DNA of 64,000 nt from an uncultured Tenacibaculum sp. Its GTDB lineage: Bacteria; Bacteroidota; Bacteroidia; Flavobacteriales; Flavobacteriaceae. A program made the translations under genes and the position numbers. The DNA is taken from the NCBI GenBank assembly GCA_947501615.1, contig CANMWK010000003.1, forward strand, positions 310,001 through 374,000. Direction: 5' to 3'. Numbering within the stretch: the stretch's first letter is position 1; each line of letters starts with the position of its first letter. A model generated the notes under the pieces. The model saw only the letters and a program-made list of their open reading frames with translations, searched no databases and was not told the origin of the DNA. Below are positions 44,418 through 51,526 of this stretch, one piece after another.

Positions 44418-44425
44418 TAATTTTG
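44418..44425 (+). promoter_or_regulatory. -7 box of the glycerophosphodiesterase gene
   Basis: TAATTTTG fits TAnnTTTG. An in-frame TTG start at 44423 overlaps this box, which supports the ATG at 44447 instead. Confidence 0.6.
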
Positions 44426-44446
44426 TCATCCAAATTTATAGAACAT

Positions 44447-45364
44447 ATGAGGTTTTTTAAAATAAGTCTACTATCATTATTAACATTTGCTTTATGTATT
44501 ACTTGTCGAACTAATGAGGTTAAAAAAGTAGAAGAGAAAGTAAATCAATTTAATTTTACGAATAAAAAAGTTGAGTTAGTTACTTCTTTTAAAGCTTGGA
44601 AAGAAAATCCTGTTCCATTAATTAGTGCACATAGAGGAGGACCTTATTCTGGTTTTCCTGAGAATGCAATTGAAACTTTCGCTAATATAATTGATCATAC
44701 AGCAACTGTGATTGAGTGTGATGTCGCAATGAGCAAAGATAGTGTACTTGTACTAATGCATGATAGAAATTTGGATAGAACTACTACAGGTAAAGGGCCT
44801 ATTAAAGAGACTACTTTTAAAGATTTACAAGAGTTAAATTTAGTAGATAATAATGGTAAAAAAACTGAATTTAAAATACCAACATTAGACGAAGTTTTAG
44901 ATTGGGGTAAAGGTAAGGTGTTGTTTACTTTGGATGTAAAAAGAGGTGTTCCTTTTGCTAAAGTTTTAGCAATGGTAAAAAAGCATAATGCTTCAGATTA
45001 TGCAGCTATTATTACGTATAGAATTCAAGATGCTAAATTGGTACATGATTTAGATGAAGAAGTAATGATTTCTGTTTCAGCAGGAAATAACGGTGCATTA
45101 GAGCAAATAGAAAAAGCAGATTTACCAGCTCATAAATTATTAGGTTTTGTAGGAACTCGTCAACCAGAATTAGCTCATTATGAGAAACTAAAAGAAAAAG
45201 GAATTAAAACAATTTTAGGGACTTTAGGTAACCTTGATAAAAGTGCGGTAGCTAAAGGTGATGATAGTGTATACTTAACTTATATTGAAAATGGAGCAAA
45301 TATCATTGCTACAGACAGGCCTTTAGAAGTTGCCAAAGCACTTGAGATAGCTAAACAGAAATAA
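44447..45364 (+). CDS. glycerophosphodiester phosphodiesterase, lipoprotein
   Basis: 305 aa from the ATG at 44447, which starts the lipoprotein signal (MRFFKISLLSLLTFALCITC, Cys20). GDPD motifs: SAHRGGPYSGFPENA (catalytic His) and IECDVAMSKDSVLVLMHDRNLDRTTTGKG (metal-binding Glu/Asp and second His). C-terminal GANIIATDRPLEV is usual. It hydrolyses glycerophosphodiesters to glycerol-3-phosphate and an alcohol at the envelope. Convergent with the transglutaminase-like gene. Confidence 0.92.
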   Translation: MRFFKISLLSLLTFALCITCRTNEVKKVEEKVNQFNFTNKKVELVTSFKAWKENPVPLISAHRGGPYSGFPENAIETFANIIDHTATVIECDVAMSKDSVLVLMHDRNLDRTTTGKGPIKETTFKDLQELNLVDNNGKKTEFKIPTLDEVLDWGKGKVLFTLDVKRGVPFAKVLAMVKKHNASDYAAIITYRIQDAKLVHDLDEEVMISVSAGNNGALEQIEKADLPAHKLLGFVGTRQPELAHYEKLKEKGIKTILGTLGNLDKSAVAKGDDSVYLTYIENGANIIATDRPLEVAKALEIAKQK

Positions 45365-45386
45365 TAATTATTTTAGAGTTATATTA

Positions 45387-46418
45387 TTAAATAGAGCTAT
45401 TTTTTAATGATTTTTGTGCAGTAATGGTATAACTGGTAATTATTTCGTTGCCTATTCTTACATGAATATCATATATACCTTTTTTAGTAATGATATGATT
45501 GAAACTCATCATACCATTGCTATATTTTAAATCATTGATTTTAAGTCTTTTTTCTTTATTGTTTGTGAAATACACTAATCGAACTTTGTTTGAATCGATG
45601 CTTTTAAAAGTCTTGAATTTGAAGAACACTTTTTTATTTATATAAGTTTCAATGTTTAAAAAAGAAGGTAATATGGGAGTTATTTTTTGTTTAAAAGTAG
45701 TGTTGTAAACGATTGGAGCTGATATAAATTGTTGATTAGATTGTTTGGTGTTTAATAGCCATTTTTTATCAATGGGTTGATGGTTCTTCGCAAAAAGATT
45801 TGGGCTGGTTAAAAAATATCCATCGTTATAATCGTTTAAAAAAGAAAATTTTTCATTGGTATAACCACTAGACCAAGTTGCATCGCATAAATACCATTTA
45901 TCATTTAATTTTACTGCATTCCAAGAATGATTAGGAATACCTAACGTATTAACATTTGAAGCTGTATTTCTGCCATATCCATCTATGATTTTACAAGGAA
46001 TACCAGCAATAAAGGCCATTTCTTTTATTAAATATGCATAACCAGTACACACAGTTTTTTTCTGTTTCAATAGTTTTTTGAATAACTTTTTTTTGTATTT
46101 ATTATGCCAGTTATAAAAAGCAACACTATCTGTTTTATATTTTTTTCTTTGTTGATTTATGTTTAAAAAAGAAGAATAATCGTTTTTAATATTATGACAA
46201 ACCCAGTAGTAAATAGCTCTAAATTTTTCTACATCTGTCCTAAGTTTTGATGTTAATTTATGTGTTAGAAGTGGTAAATTGTTTAAGTTTTCTCCCTCAT
46301 TTAATTTAGCAATATTTTCTGCTCTTGTAAAATTAATATGATTAAAGTCAGTTATCTGAGAACTGACTTTAATACAAAAAAGAAAAACTAGAAGCGATAC
46401 GATTTTAGTAAATTTCAT
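45387..46418 (-). CDS. exported transglutaminase-like (papain-fold) protein
   Basis: 343 aa. Signal peptide (MKFTKIVSLLVFLFCIKVSSQ). Transglutaminase-core triad: Cys124 in TVCTGYAYL, His164 in IPNHSWNAV, Asp179 in WYLCDATWSSG, all in the right order and spacing. The C-terminal ~100 residues form a beta domain of unknown type. Such proteins act as peptidases or crosslinkers in the periplasm; which one is not visible. Its ATG shares an A with the stop of the upstream gene (TAATG), so translation is coupled. Confidence 0.85.
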   Translation of the reverse strand: MKFTKIVSLLVFLFCIKVSSQITDFNHINFTRAENIAKLNEGENLNNLPLLTHKLTSKLRTDVEKFRAIYYWVCHNIKNDYSSFLNINQQRKKYKTDSVAFYNWHNKYKKKLFKKLLKQKKTVCTGYAYLIKEMAFIAGIPCKIIDGYGRNTASNVNTLGIPNHSWNAVKLNDKWYLCDATWSSGYTNEKFSFLNDYNDGYFLTSPNLFAKNHQPIDKKWLLNTKQSNQQFISAPIVYNTTFKQKITPILPSFLNIETYINKKVFFKFKTFKSIDSNKVRLVYFTNNKEKRLKINDLKYSNGMMSFNHIITKKGIYDIHVRIGNEIITSYTITAQKSLKNSSI

Positions 46419-47110
46419 TATTTTCTTTTATGCTTTCTTTTTGATTGATACACCTTGGTTACATTTACTTCACCTAATAACATACAGCTATCGGTTTTCA
46501 TAGTAATGTTTAGATTGATGCTTTCAGCTGAATTTTTATTGGTAATCACTACCTTTTTAGATTCTAAACCAACAAAACTAAATATCAATACATCTCCTTT
46601 TTGTAAAGGTTTGGGAAATTCAAAGTTCCCATCAAAATCACTTTCAGTGCCTACACTAGTACCTTGTAATAGTATAGACGCTCCTGGTAATGGTCCATCT
46701 TCATCAGTAATTTTTCCTTTAACAATAATTTCCTTTTTACTATTTTTTACATCAACACTATTTTTATTCTGCTGTTCTAATTGTTCAGTTTTAGGTTTTG
46801 TCTCTTGAGCAGTAACCGTACTTAGCGTGAAGAAAGACAAACAAGCTAAACCGATGCTCTTTAAAAGATGGTGTTTTTTTGTATTTTGATTTTCCGTATA
46901 TGTAGTTAATTGATAATCAGAAAAACGGCCGCAAGTTTTTTTATTGTCGTTACTTTTAAAGTAGTTTATAATTTCTTTTGAACTCATTCCAGTAAAATCG
47001 ATAACTTCTTTCTCACAAGAATTGCAAAAGCCTCCTTTTTGAGTAGGAGAGAAGTTACGAAAGTTTTCACCACATGGTTTTTTAATTTCTAATCTGAATT
47101 GATTTTTCAT
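46418..47110 (-). CDS. membrane protein: Cys-rich N-terminus, TM helix, carboxypeptidase-regulatory-like domain
   Basis: 230 aa. The N-terminus has four cysteines (C13, C29, C32, C60) in the pattern CGENFRNFSPTxKGGFCNSC with EVIDFTGM, which is a recurring Bacteroidota motif and may bind a metal. A TM/signal-like segment (about 82-102, ending TVTAQ) leads to a CarboxypepD_reg-like sandwich (VKGKITDEDGPLPGASILLQGT). A very basic tail (YQSKRKHKRK) ends it. Coupled to the transglutaminase-like gene. The split places the Cys domain in the cytosol and the sandwich outside. Confidence 0.75.
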   Translation of the reverse strand: MKNQFRLEIKKPCGENFRNFSPTQKGGFCNSCEKEVIDFTGMSSKEIINYFKSNDNKKTCGRFSDYQLTTYTENQNTKKHHLLKSIGLACLSFFTLSTVTAQETKPKTEQLEQQNKNSVDVKNSKKEIIVKGKITDEDGPLPGASILLQGTSVGTESDFDGNFEFPKPLQKGDVLIFSFVGLESKKVVITNKNSAESINLNITMKTDSCMLLGEVNVTKVYQSKRKHKRK

Positions 47111-47250
47111 AATGCATTTACTTTTTTAAGTTAAAACCTTGTTCAAACTTATATAGTAATACTAGAAATAAAAACAGATAATGAGTAAATGGGTACTTTC
47201 AGTGAGTAAGATTTACAAACAAGAATACCAATTCGAAAAAATTAAAAATA

Positions 47251-48897
47251 TTATTTTAAAGTTTTTATATACTCCGAAGGTAAACTTCCAGTATGTTTTT
47301 TAAAAGCTTTTCTAAAAGAATCAGAACTTTTATAGCCTAATTCTTTGGTTAAGCTTTCTATACTATATGATTTATAACGCTTGTCTTGTGAAAGTTTTTC
47401 TAGAATATACTCAATCCTTAAAGTATTGATATAATCATTAAAACTTTTTTTATGATGAGCGTTTATTACTTTAGATAAATAAGTTGTATTTGTGTTTATT
47501 TTTTTAGAAGTATTGTAAGCATTACAGTTTAAACTCAAATAGAATTTTTCTTTTTCTAGAAGCTCCAAATTTCCAATAATTTCAGTCATAGTTTCTTTTT
47601 TTAGAATAGAACCTTTTTTATCATTGATTACTTTTTTATGAAATACATTATTTTTTTTCTTTTTGAAAAGAAAAAAGATAGTAACAATAAGACAAAATAA
47701 AGAGAAGATTATTTGATAAATAATTTTAGATGTATTTCTATAATTTGTTTTTGCTTTATTTTGTTTTTTTAATTCAATTCGAAATTTTTCATTTTCACGT
47801 TTAGTAACATGACTCGAGATAGAATCTGTGATAGTATTTAATTGATTGGAAGCTTCAATATGATCTTTATAATATTTGTTAGAAGTTTTATAATTTCCAA
47901 CTTCACCATAAGCATTAGCTAATAGATTTAATTCAGATTTGGTCCAAGGATTAATTTTTTTATTAGCTTTAAAATAACTGAAACTTTCTAAAATTTTTAT
48001 AGAACTATTATAATCACCTAATAGATATAGTACATCTGCTTCTAAACCTTTGTTATAAAAATCTAGAGGTTGTTGTCTTGCGCTATCTAAATATATTTTC
48101 GATTTTTCAAATTTTTTATTTATTCCAGCAATGTAAGCTTCCATTAAGTACATTTTTACATGAGCTAGTTTATTTTTACTTTTTAGAATATGTTCTTTAT
48201 GTAATATTTGATATTTAGTTAAAGTGTCTAATTCATATTTTTTATTGTGTTTATAAAATCTAAAAATTAGCTCTGAAATTTCTATTTGTATTAAATTGAT
48301 GTCCTTCTCAATGGTATACGGAATATTTGTAGTACAAAGTCGGTCATATAGTTTTTTAATCCTTTTGAGTCCCAAAGATTCATAAAGTGTATAGCATAAA
48401 ACATAATCAACATAAAGTTCAGCTTTAGCTTCAATAATTAAATCGTTTTCCTCTCTTGCTAGAATACTACTAATTTCAAATTTTGTTAAAGCCTTTTTCC
48501 AGTTACCTCTATAAAAATGGCAAAAAGCTTCAAGTAGTTGTAACTTGGCTAAATACGGATGATTAATTATATAGTTTGTAGATGTTATGTAGCTTTTATA
48601 TGCTTTTACATTTTTTAAATTATCCTCAAAACTCAAGCTTTTCATAACAATAATCGTTTTTAAAAAATGAAAGTCATTTTTTAAAGATTGATTGTTTGTT
48701 TTATCAATTTTTTTCCAGAGTTCTTGTAATTCATTATTAACATTAAGATTATCTCCAGCAAGAACTCTTAGTTTATAAGCATGGATTAATTCATGTAAAG
48801 ATTTTCCTGTTAGTGATTCGAATGATGCAGAAGAAGTTTGAGTAAATCCTAAATTATATATAAGAACTAATACAATCGTAAGAACGAAGTTTTTCAT
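47251..48897 (-). CDS. membrane-bound TPR / AraC-type transcriptional regulator
   Basis: 548 aa. Signal peptide at the N-terminus (ending GFTQ), a periplasmic region of about 360 residues rich in TPR-like helices (KLQLLEAFCHFYRGNWKKALTKFE, LLANAYGEVGNYKTSNKYYKDH), one TM helix (about 390-410), and a C-terminal AraC-type helix-turn-helix (YSIESLTKELGYKSSDSFRKAFKKHTGSLPSEYIKTL). There is no kinase or receiver. It is divergent from the GG-leader peptide gene at 49227 across 329 bases, so that gene is a natural candidate target. Confidence 0.87.
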   Translation of the reverse strand: MKNFVLTIVLVLIYNLGFTQTSSASFESLTGKSLHELIHAYKLRVLAGDNLNVNNELQELWKKIDKTNNQSLKNDFHFLKTIIVMKSLSFEDNLKNVKAYKSYITSTNYIINHPYLAKLQLLEAFCHFYRGNWKKALTKFEISSILAREENDLIIEAKAELYVDYVLCYTLYESLGLKRIKKLYDRLCTTNIPYTIEKDINLIQIEISELIFRFYKHNKKYELDTLTKYQILHKEHILKSKNKLAHVKMYLMEAYIAGINKKFEKSKIYLDSARQQPLDFYNKGLEADVLYLLGDYNSSIKILESFSYFKANKKINPWTKSELNLLANAYGEVGNYKTSNKYYKDHIEASNQLNTITDSISSHVTKRENEKFRIELKKQNKAKTNYRNTSKIIYQIIFSLFCLIVTIFFLFKKKKNNVFHKKVINDKKGSILKKETMTEIIGNLELLEKEKFYLSLNCNAYNTSKKINTNTTYLSKVINAHHKKSFNDYINTLRIEYILEKLSQDKRYKSYSIESLTKELGYKSSDSFRKAFKKHTGSLPSEYIKTLK

Positions 48898-48971
48898 AGA
48901 TATTTTTAAGGTTAATTAGACGTAAAATACTCAATTTTTGAAATATAAAAACTTTAAAAAATAAATGTTTA

Positions 48972-49062
48972 CCTAAATTTATAAATATAGGTTTTATAAA
49001 AAAAGCGATTTAACTATTGTATTTACTGAAGTTTAGAGATTTAGCTTGCCTAAATTTATAAA
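48972..49062 (+). repeat. pair of 14-bp direct repeats, candidate regulator sites
   Basis: CCTAAATTTATAAA occurs exactly at 48972-48985 and 49049-49062, 77 bases apart centre to centre. Direct repeats are typical AraC-type binding sites. Confidence 0.5.
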
Positions 49063-49146
49063 ACTATGTACACACTTTTTGTAAACTTCAAATAGTTGAG
49101 TTTTCTTTGAAACGAAAAGGAAATTATTGCAAGATATTCCCAACAT

Positions 49147-49200
49147 TTTTTTCGCGAAAAAAGACATTAATAACCTCGTGTCTTTAAAATAAATGAGGTT
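49147..49200 (+). promoter_or_regulatory. palindrome plus potential pseudoknot in the leader of the second GG-leader peptide gene
   Basis: TTTTTTCGCGAAAAAA (49147-49162) contains TTCGCGAA (49151-49158), 76 bases before the ATG. Stem 1 AAAGACA (49160-49166) / TGTCTTT (49179-49185); stem 2 AACCTC (49172-49177) / GAGGTT (49195-49200). AAAAT at 49186-49190 lies after stem 1. Confidence 0.55.
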
Positions 49201-49226
49201 CTCATCTTAAATTAAAGATTATAAAA

Positions 49227-49454
49227 ATGAAAAAATCAATATTAAACTTAGGAAAAACGCTAAGCAAAGAAAGTCAACAACAAATAAAAGGAGGAACAAG
49301 GCCTCCAGTTTGTACACCAGGTACATGCTATTCTTCTAGTCAACCCAATATAATTTCAATGGGAAATATAAACGGAACACCATGTGGAGTGGTTTTTGGA
49401 TCCTTAATTTGTAAAGGAACTATTTTAAGTAATAATCAGTGTTGTTTGAATTAA
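49227..49454 (+). CDS. GG-leader peptide (putative ribosomal natural-product or bacteriocin-like precursor)
   Basis: 75 aa. Leader MKKSILNLGKTLSKESQQQ then IKGG, followed by a 52-residue core with six cysteines (VCTPGTC, TPCG, LICK, QCC). The leader pattern LGxxLxKxxxxxIKGG is shared with the genes at 32859 and 56247. Secretion would need a C39-type ABC exporter, not present in the window. The decayed copy lies directly downstream. The TPR-AraC gene is divergent from it. Confidence 0.8.
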   Translation: MKKSILNLGKTLSKESQQQIKGGTRPPVCTPGTCYSSSQPNIISMGNINGTPCGVVFGSLICKGTILSNNQCCLN

Positions 49455-49469
49455 ATTTTACGGTTATAA

Positions 49470-49715
49470 AAAACAATATTGAGTTTAGGTAGTCCTTTAA
49501 ATAAAGAAATCCAGCAACAAGTTAATTGGGGGTGAAGAATACGTAATTTAAATGGAACAAGGAATTTTTATTACGCAACAAGTGTTGTTGATCCTCCATT
49601 AGCTTTTGAATGTAATTGGGAAGAAAGCACAGGACTTTTTGGTATTGGAGGATGGAGAAAAGTTGTAGGACCATGTCCCGTAGGTATTCTAGAGTATAGT
49701 TGTATACTTGAATAA
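49470..49715 (+). pseudogene. decayed GG-leader peptide gene
   Basis: Frame beginning KTILSLGSPLNKEIQQQ aligns with the leader of the gene just upstream, but the start codon has become ATA-like with a deleted base (TTATAAAAAACA), the GG site reads VNWG, and TGA interrupts at 49533-49535. After it the same frame stays open for about 60 codons with three cysteines, ending at TAA 49713-49715. The tandem copy thus seems to have lost function. TGA recoding to Trp is not suggested, because the start is lost too. Confidence 0.75.
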
Positions 49716-50086
49716 TAAAAACTAAAATCAAAAAAGGCGTCTAAAAAGATTATTTTTCGTCAAACTGATTTCAGTTTCTCATCATAACTGATAATCAGAA
49801 AAAAGATTCTGAAATAAATTAGAAAGACGTTTTTAAAATACTTTTTAGACCTCTTTGATTTTATCTTGTTGACTATATATTCATAGATCCTTGAAATACT
49901 TTTTTCATTCATAATTAATTAAACAAAAAATGAGTTATAAGTCGTTTTGATTTAAAAATTTTAGTAAATGACAAAAAAACTTTTCAGTATATGCAGCTAA
50001 AAATAAACGCTTTAAATAGAAGTAGGTTTATTATGTCACCTGAAAACGAAAAATTATTTTAAAGAAGATTTTTGTCATGTATTAAA
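49716..50086. other. structured intergenic region
   Basis: 371 bases without a gene. GTCTAAAAAG (49739-49748) and CTTTTTAGAC (49841-49850) are inverted repeats enclosing smaller hairpins (AAACTGA-TT-TCAGTTT near 49773; CTGATAATCAG). It could be an untranslated RNA or a terminator cluster; transcription evidence is lacking. Its 3' end holds dispersed repeat copy 2. Confidence 0.35.
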
Positions 50087-50087
50087 C
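50033..50087 (+). repeat. dispersed repeat copy 2
   Basis: ATGTCACCTGAAAACG then GAAAAATTATTTTAAAG, an inserted AAG, ATTTTTGTCATGTATTAA. Shares 17 and 11 exact bases with copy 3 at 60719. A partial inverted partner (ATGACAAAAAAACTTTTC) lies near 49968. Confidence 0.7.
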
Positions 50088-51427
50088 TAATTCTTATAAA
50101 ACCAAAACGGAATTTCAATAACTTTTTCAGTGAATTCTCGTTTCTCTTTTTTCTTTTTATCCTCTGAAAAATTTATTCGATTAACTTTTAACAAGTGTTT
50201 TCCTTCGTTAATATTTTTTAAAGGAATTACAGTTTCAAAGCCTAATTGCTTATTTATTTTCGAAATAATAAAATCAGATTTAAAATTTGTACTATCAATT
50301 TTTAATTGATAGATCGTATTAAAGGTATTCAAGTAAGGAACGTATAAACTATCTGTTAACTGTAATCTATCTTTATTTAAACCAACATTTCCAAAAGCAG
50401 CTTGTTTGTAGCCTCTAATGTCTTTTTTAGGCTTTAAATCCTTATTTTTTTCTATAATTATATCTTCAATTTCACTTTTATATACTATAAAGATTCTAAG
50501 ATAAGCGTTATTAATAATTTTATTTTCAATAGCTATGTCTTTAATATAGTTGTTCTCATCTATATTATTTAAATAATTGTTTTTCCGTATAAAATTTTTG
50601 GAAGAATATGAATCTTTTACTAAGTAATTAGAACTCACCTTTTCGAAAGAACCTAGTACGCTTATAACTAAGTAAAGTGGAATTAGAAAATGTAAAACCC
50701 TTTTACCGAATTTATTGTCTAAGAAATTATAAACTAAGGCTCTATATAGAAAAGATAACGTGATAAAACTAAAGAACCTATATATTGGAAAATATATTTT
50801 TGAAGCCCATTTTTTCCGTTTGAAAAAACCTTGTGTAATAAAGTCGATAAAGAAAATTATTCCTCCAAAATAAAAAATAAACAAAGTACTACCCAAAATT
50901 ATCATTCTTCCAAATTTAGGTAGTAGCTCAAATTTAAGTATCGGTGTTACTAAAAATATTGGAAGAGTAAAACAAATGAAAAAAGCTAAAAAATAAAAGA
51001 CAACAATAAAAGATGTGGCAAAAACAATACTACAAAGATCTTCTAAATTAGAAATGTATTTGTCGAATGGACCTACTTTTTTCTTAAGGTATTTTGTGAA
51101 TTTTTCGCTATAATTTAATGTATCATAATCAATATCACCAGAAACATATCGTAATCCCACAGAACCAATCCAAAGCCCTCTTAATATGACATGTATGATA
51201 AGGTTAATGGTTAAAATAATTGAATAAGAATATACTAATCCATAGATTACTCCATAAAGATTTTCTTCTAAAGCCTCGGCTTCCACAATTTTATCTCTAA
51301 GTGGTTCAAAGGTAGTTGCCAACCCTAATATTGCAAACCCAGAGATTAGTAACTCTAATTGCCAGCTTTCTTGTTGTAACTTATCTAACCACTGTTTAAA
51401 CTTGATACTTGTATAGTTATTTTTCAT
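50087..51427 (-). CDS. multi-pass membrane protein of unknown function
   Basis: 446 aa. N-terminal soluble stretch, then about seven hydrophobic helices between residues 25 and 265 (e.g. LELLISGFAILGLA, YGLVYSYSIILTINLIIHVIL, SFIVVFYFLAFFICFTLPIFL), and a soluble C-terminal domain of about 170 residues that is basic and beta-rich. No family recognised. It reads towards dispersed repeat copy 2 and is separated from htpG by a terminator. Confidence 0.7.
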   Translation of the reverse strand: MKNNYTSIKFKQWLDKLQQESWQLELLISGFAILGLATTFEPLRDKIVEAEALEENLYGVIYGLVYSYSIILTINLIIHVILRGLWIGSVGLRYVSGDIDYDTLNYSEKFTKYLKKKVGPFDKYISNLEDLCSIVFATSFIVVFYFLAFFICFTLPIFLVTPILKFELLPKFGRMIILGSTLFIFYFGGIIFFIDFITQGFFKRKKWASKIYFPIYRFFSFITLSFLYRALVYNFLDNKFGKRVLHFLIPLYLVISVLGSFEKVSSNYLVKDSYSSKNFIRKNNYLNNIDENNYIKDIAIENKIINNAYLRIFIVYKSEIEDIIIEKNKDLKPKKDIRGYKQAAFGNVGLNKDRLQLTDSLYVPYLNTFNTIYQLKIDSTNFKSDFIISKINKQLGFETVIPLKNINEGKHLLKVNRINFSEDKKKKEKREFTEKVIEIPFWFYKN

Positions 51428-51470
51428 AGTTTTATTAGATTAGTATTGGTTTGCTTCGCAATGTTACAAA

Positions 51471-51503
51471 AAAAATCTCTTTGTGAACAACAAAGAGATT
51501 TTT
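51471..51503 (-). terminator. htpG terminator
   Basis: Stem AATCTCTTTGT (51474-51484) / ACAAAGAGATT (51490-51500), loop of 5, with a long A-tract on the left that gives a T-run on the minus strand. Confidence 0.8.
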
Positions 51504-51526
51504 ATAGTTTTATAAAAGTTTTAATC

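Larger units (their letters stand above)
48898..49226. other. divergent regulatory region between TPR-AraC gene and GG-leader peptide gene
   Basis: 329 bases without a gene. It holds the direct repeat CCTAAATTTATAAA (48972-48985 and 49049-49062), a 17-mer also found after the other GG-leader gene (48997-49013 and 33098-33114), and the palindrome/pseudoknot leader. Confidence 0.6.

Noticed and set aside
33098-49013. Exact 17-mer TAAAAAAAGCGATTTAA near both GG-leader genes
   Set aside because: A single 17-mer match is expected by chance about once in a window of this size and composition, and the two copies lie on different sides of their genes.
49533-49535. In-frame TGA as a recoded tryptophan codon
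   Set aside because: The start codon of the same frame is also lost and all other genes use TGA/TAA/TAG normally, so decay is the simpler explanation.
49522-49731. 69-codon minus-strand frame over the decayed GG-leader gene
   Set aside because: The plus-strand reading explains the sequence by homology with its neighbour; the antisense frame has no feature.
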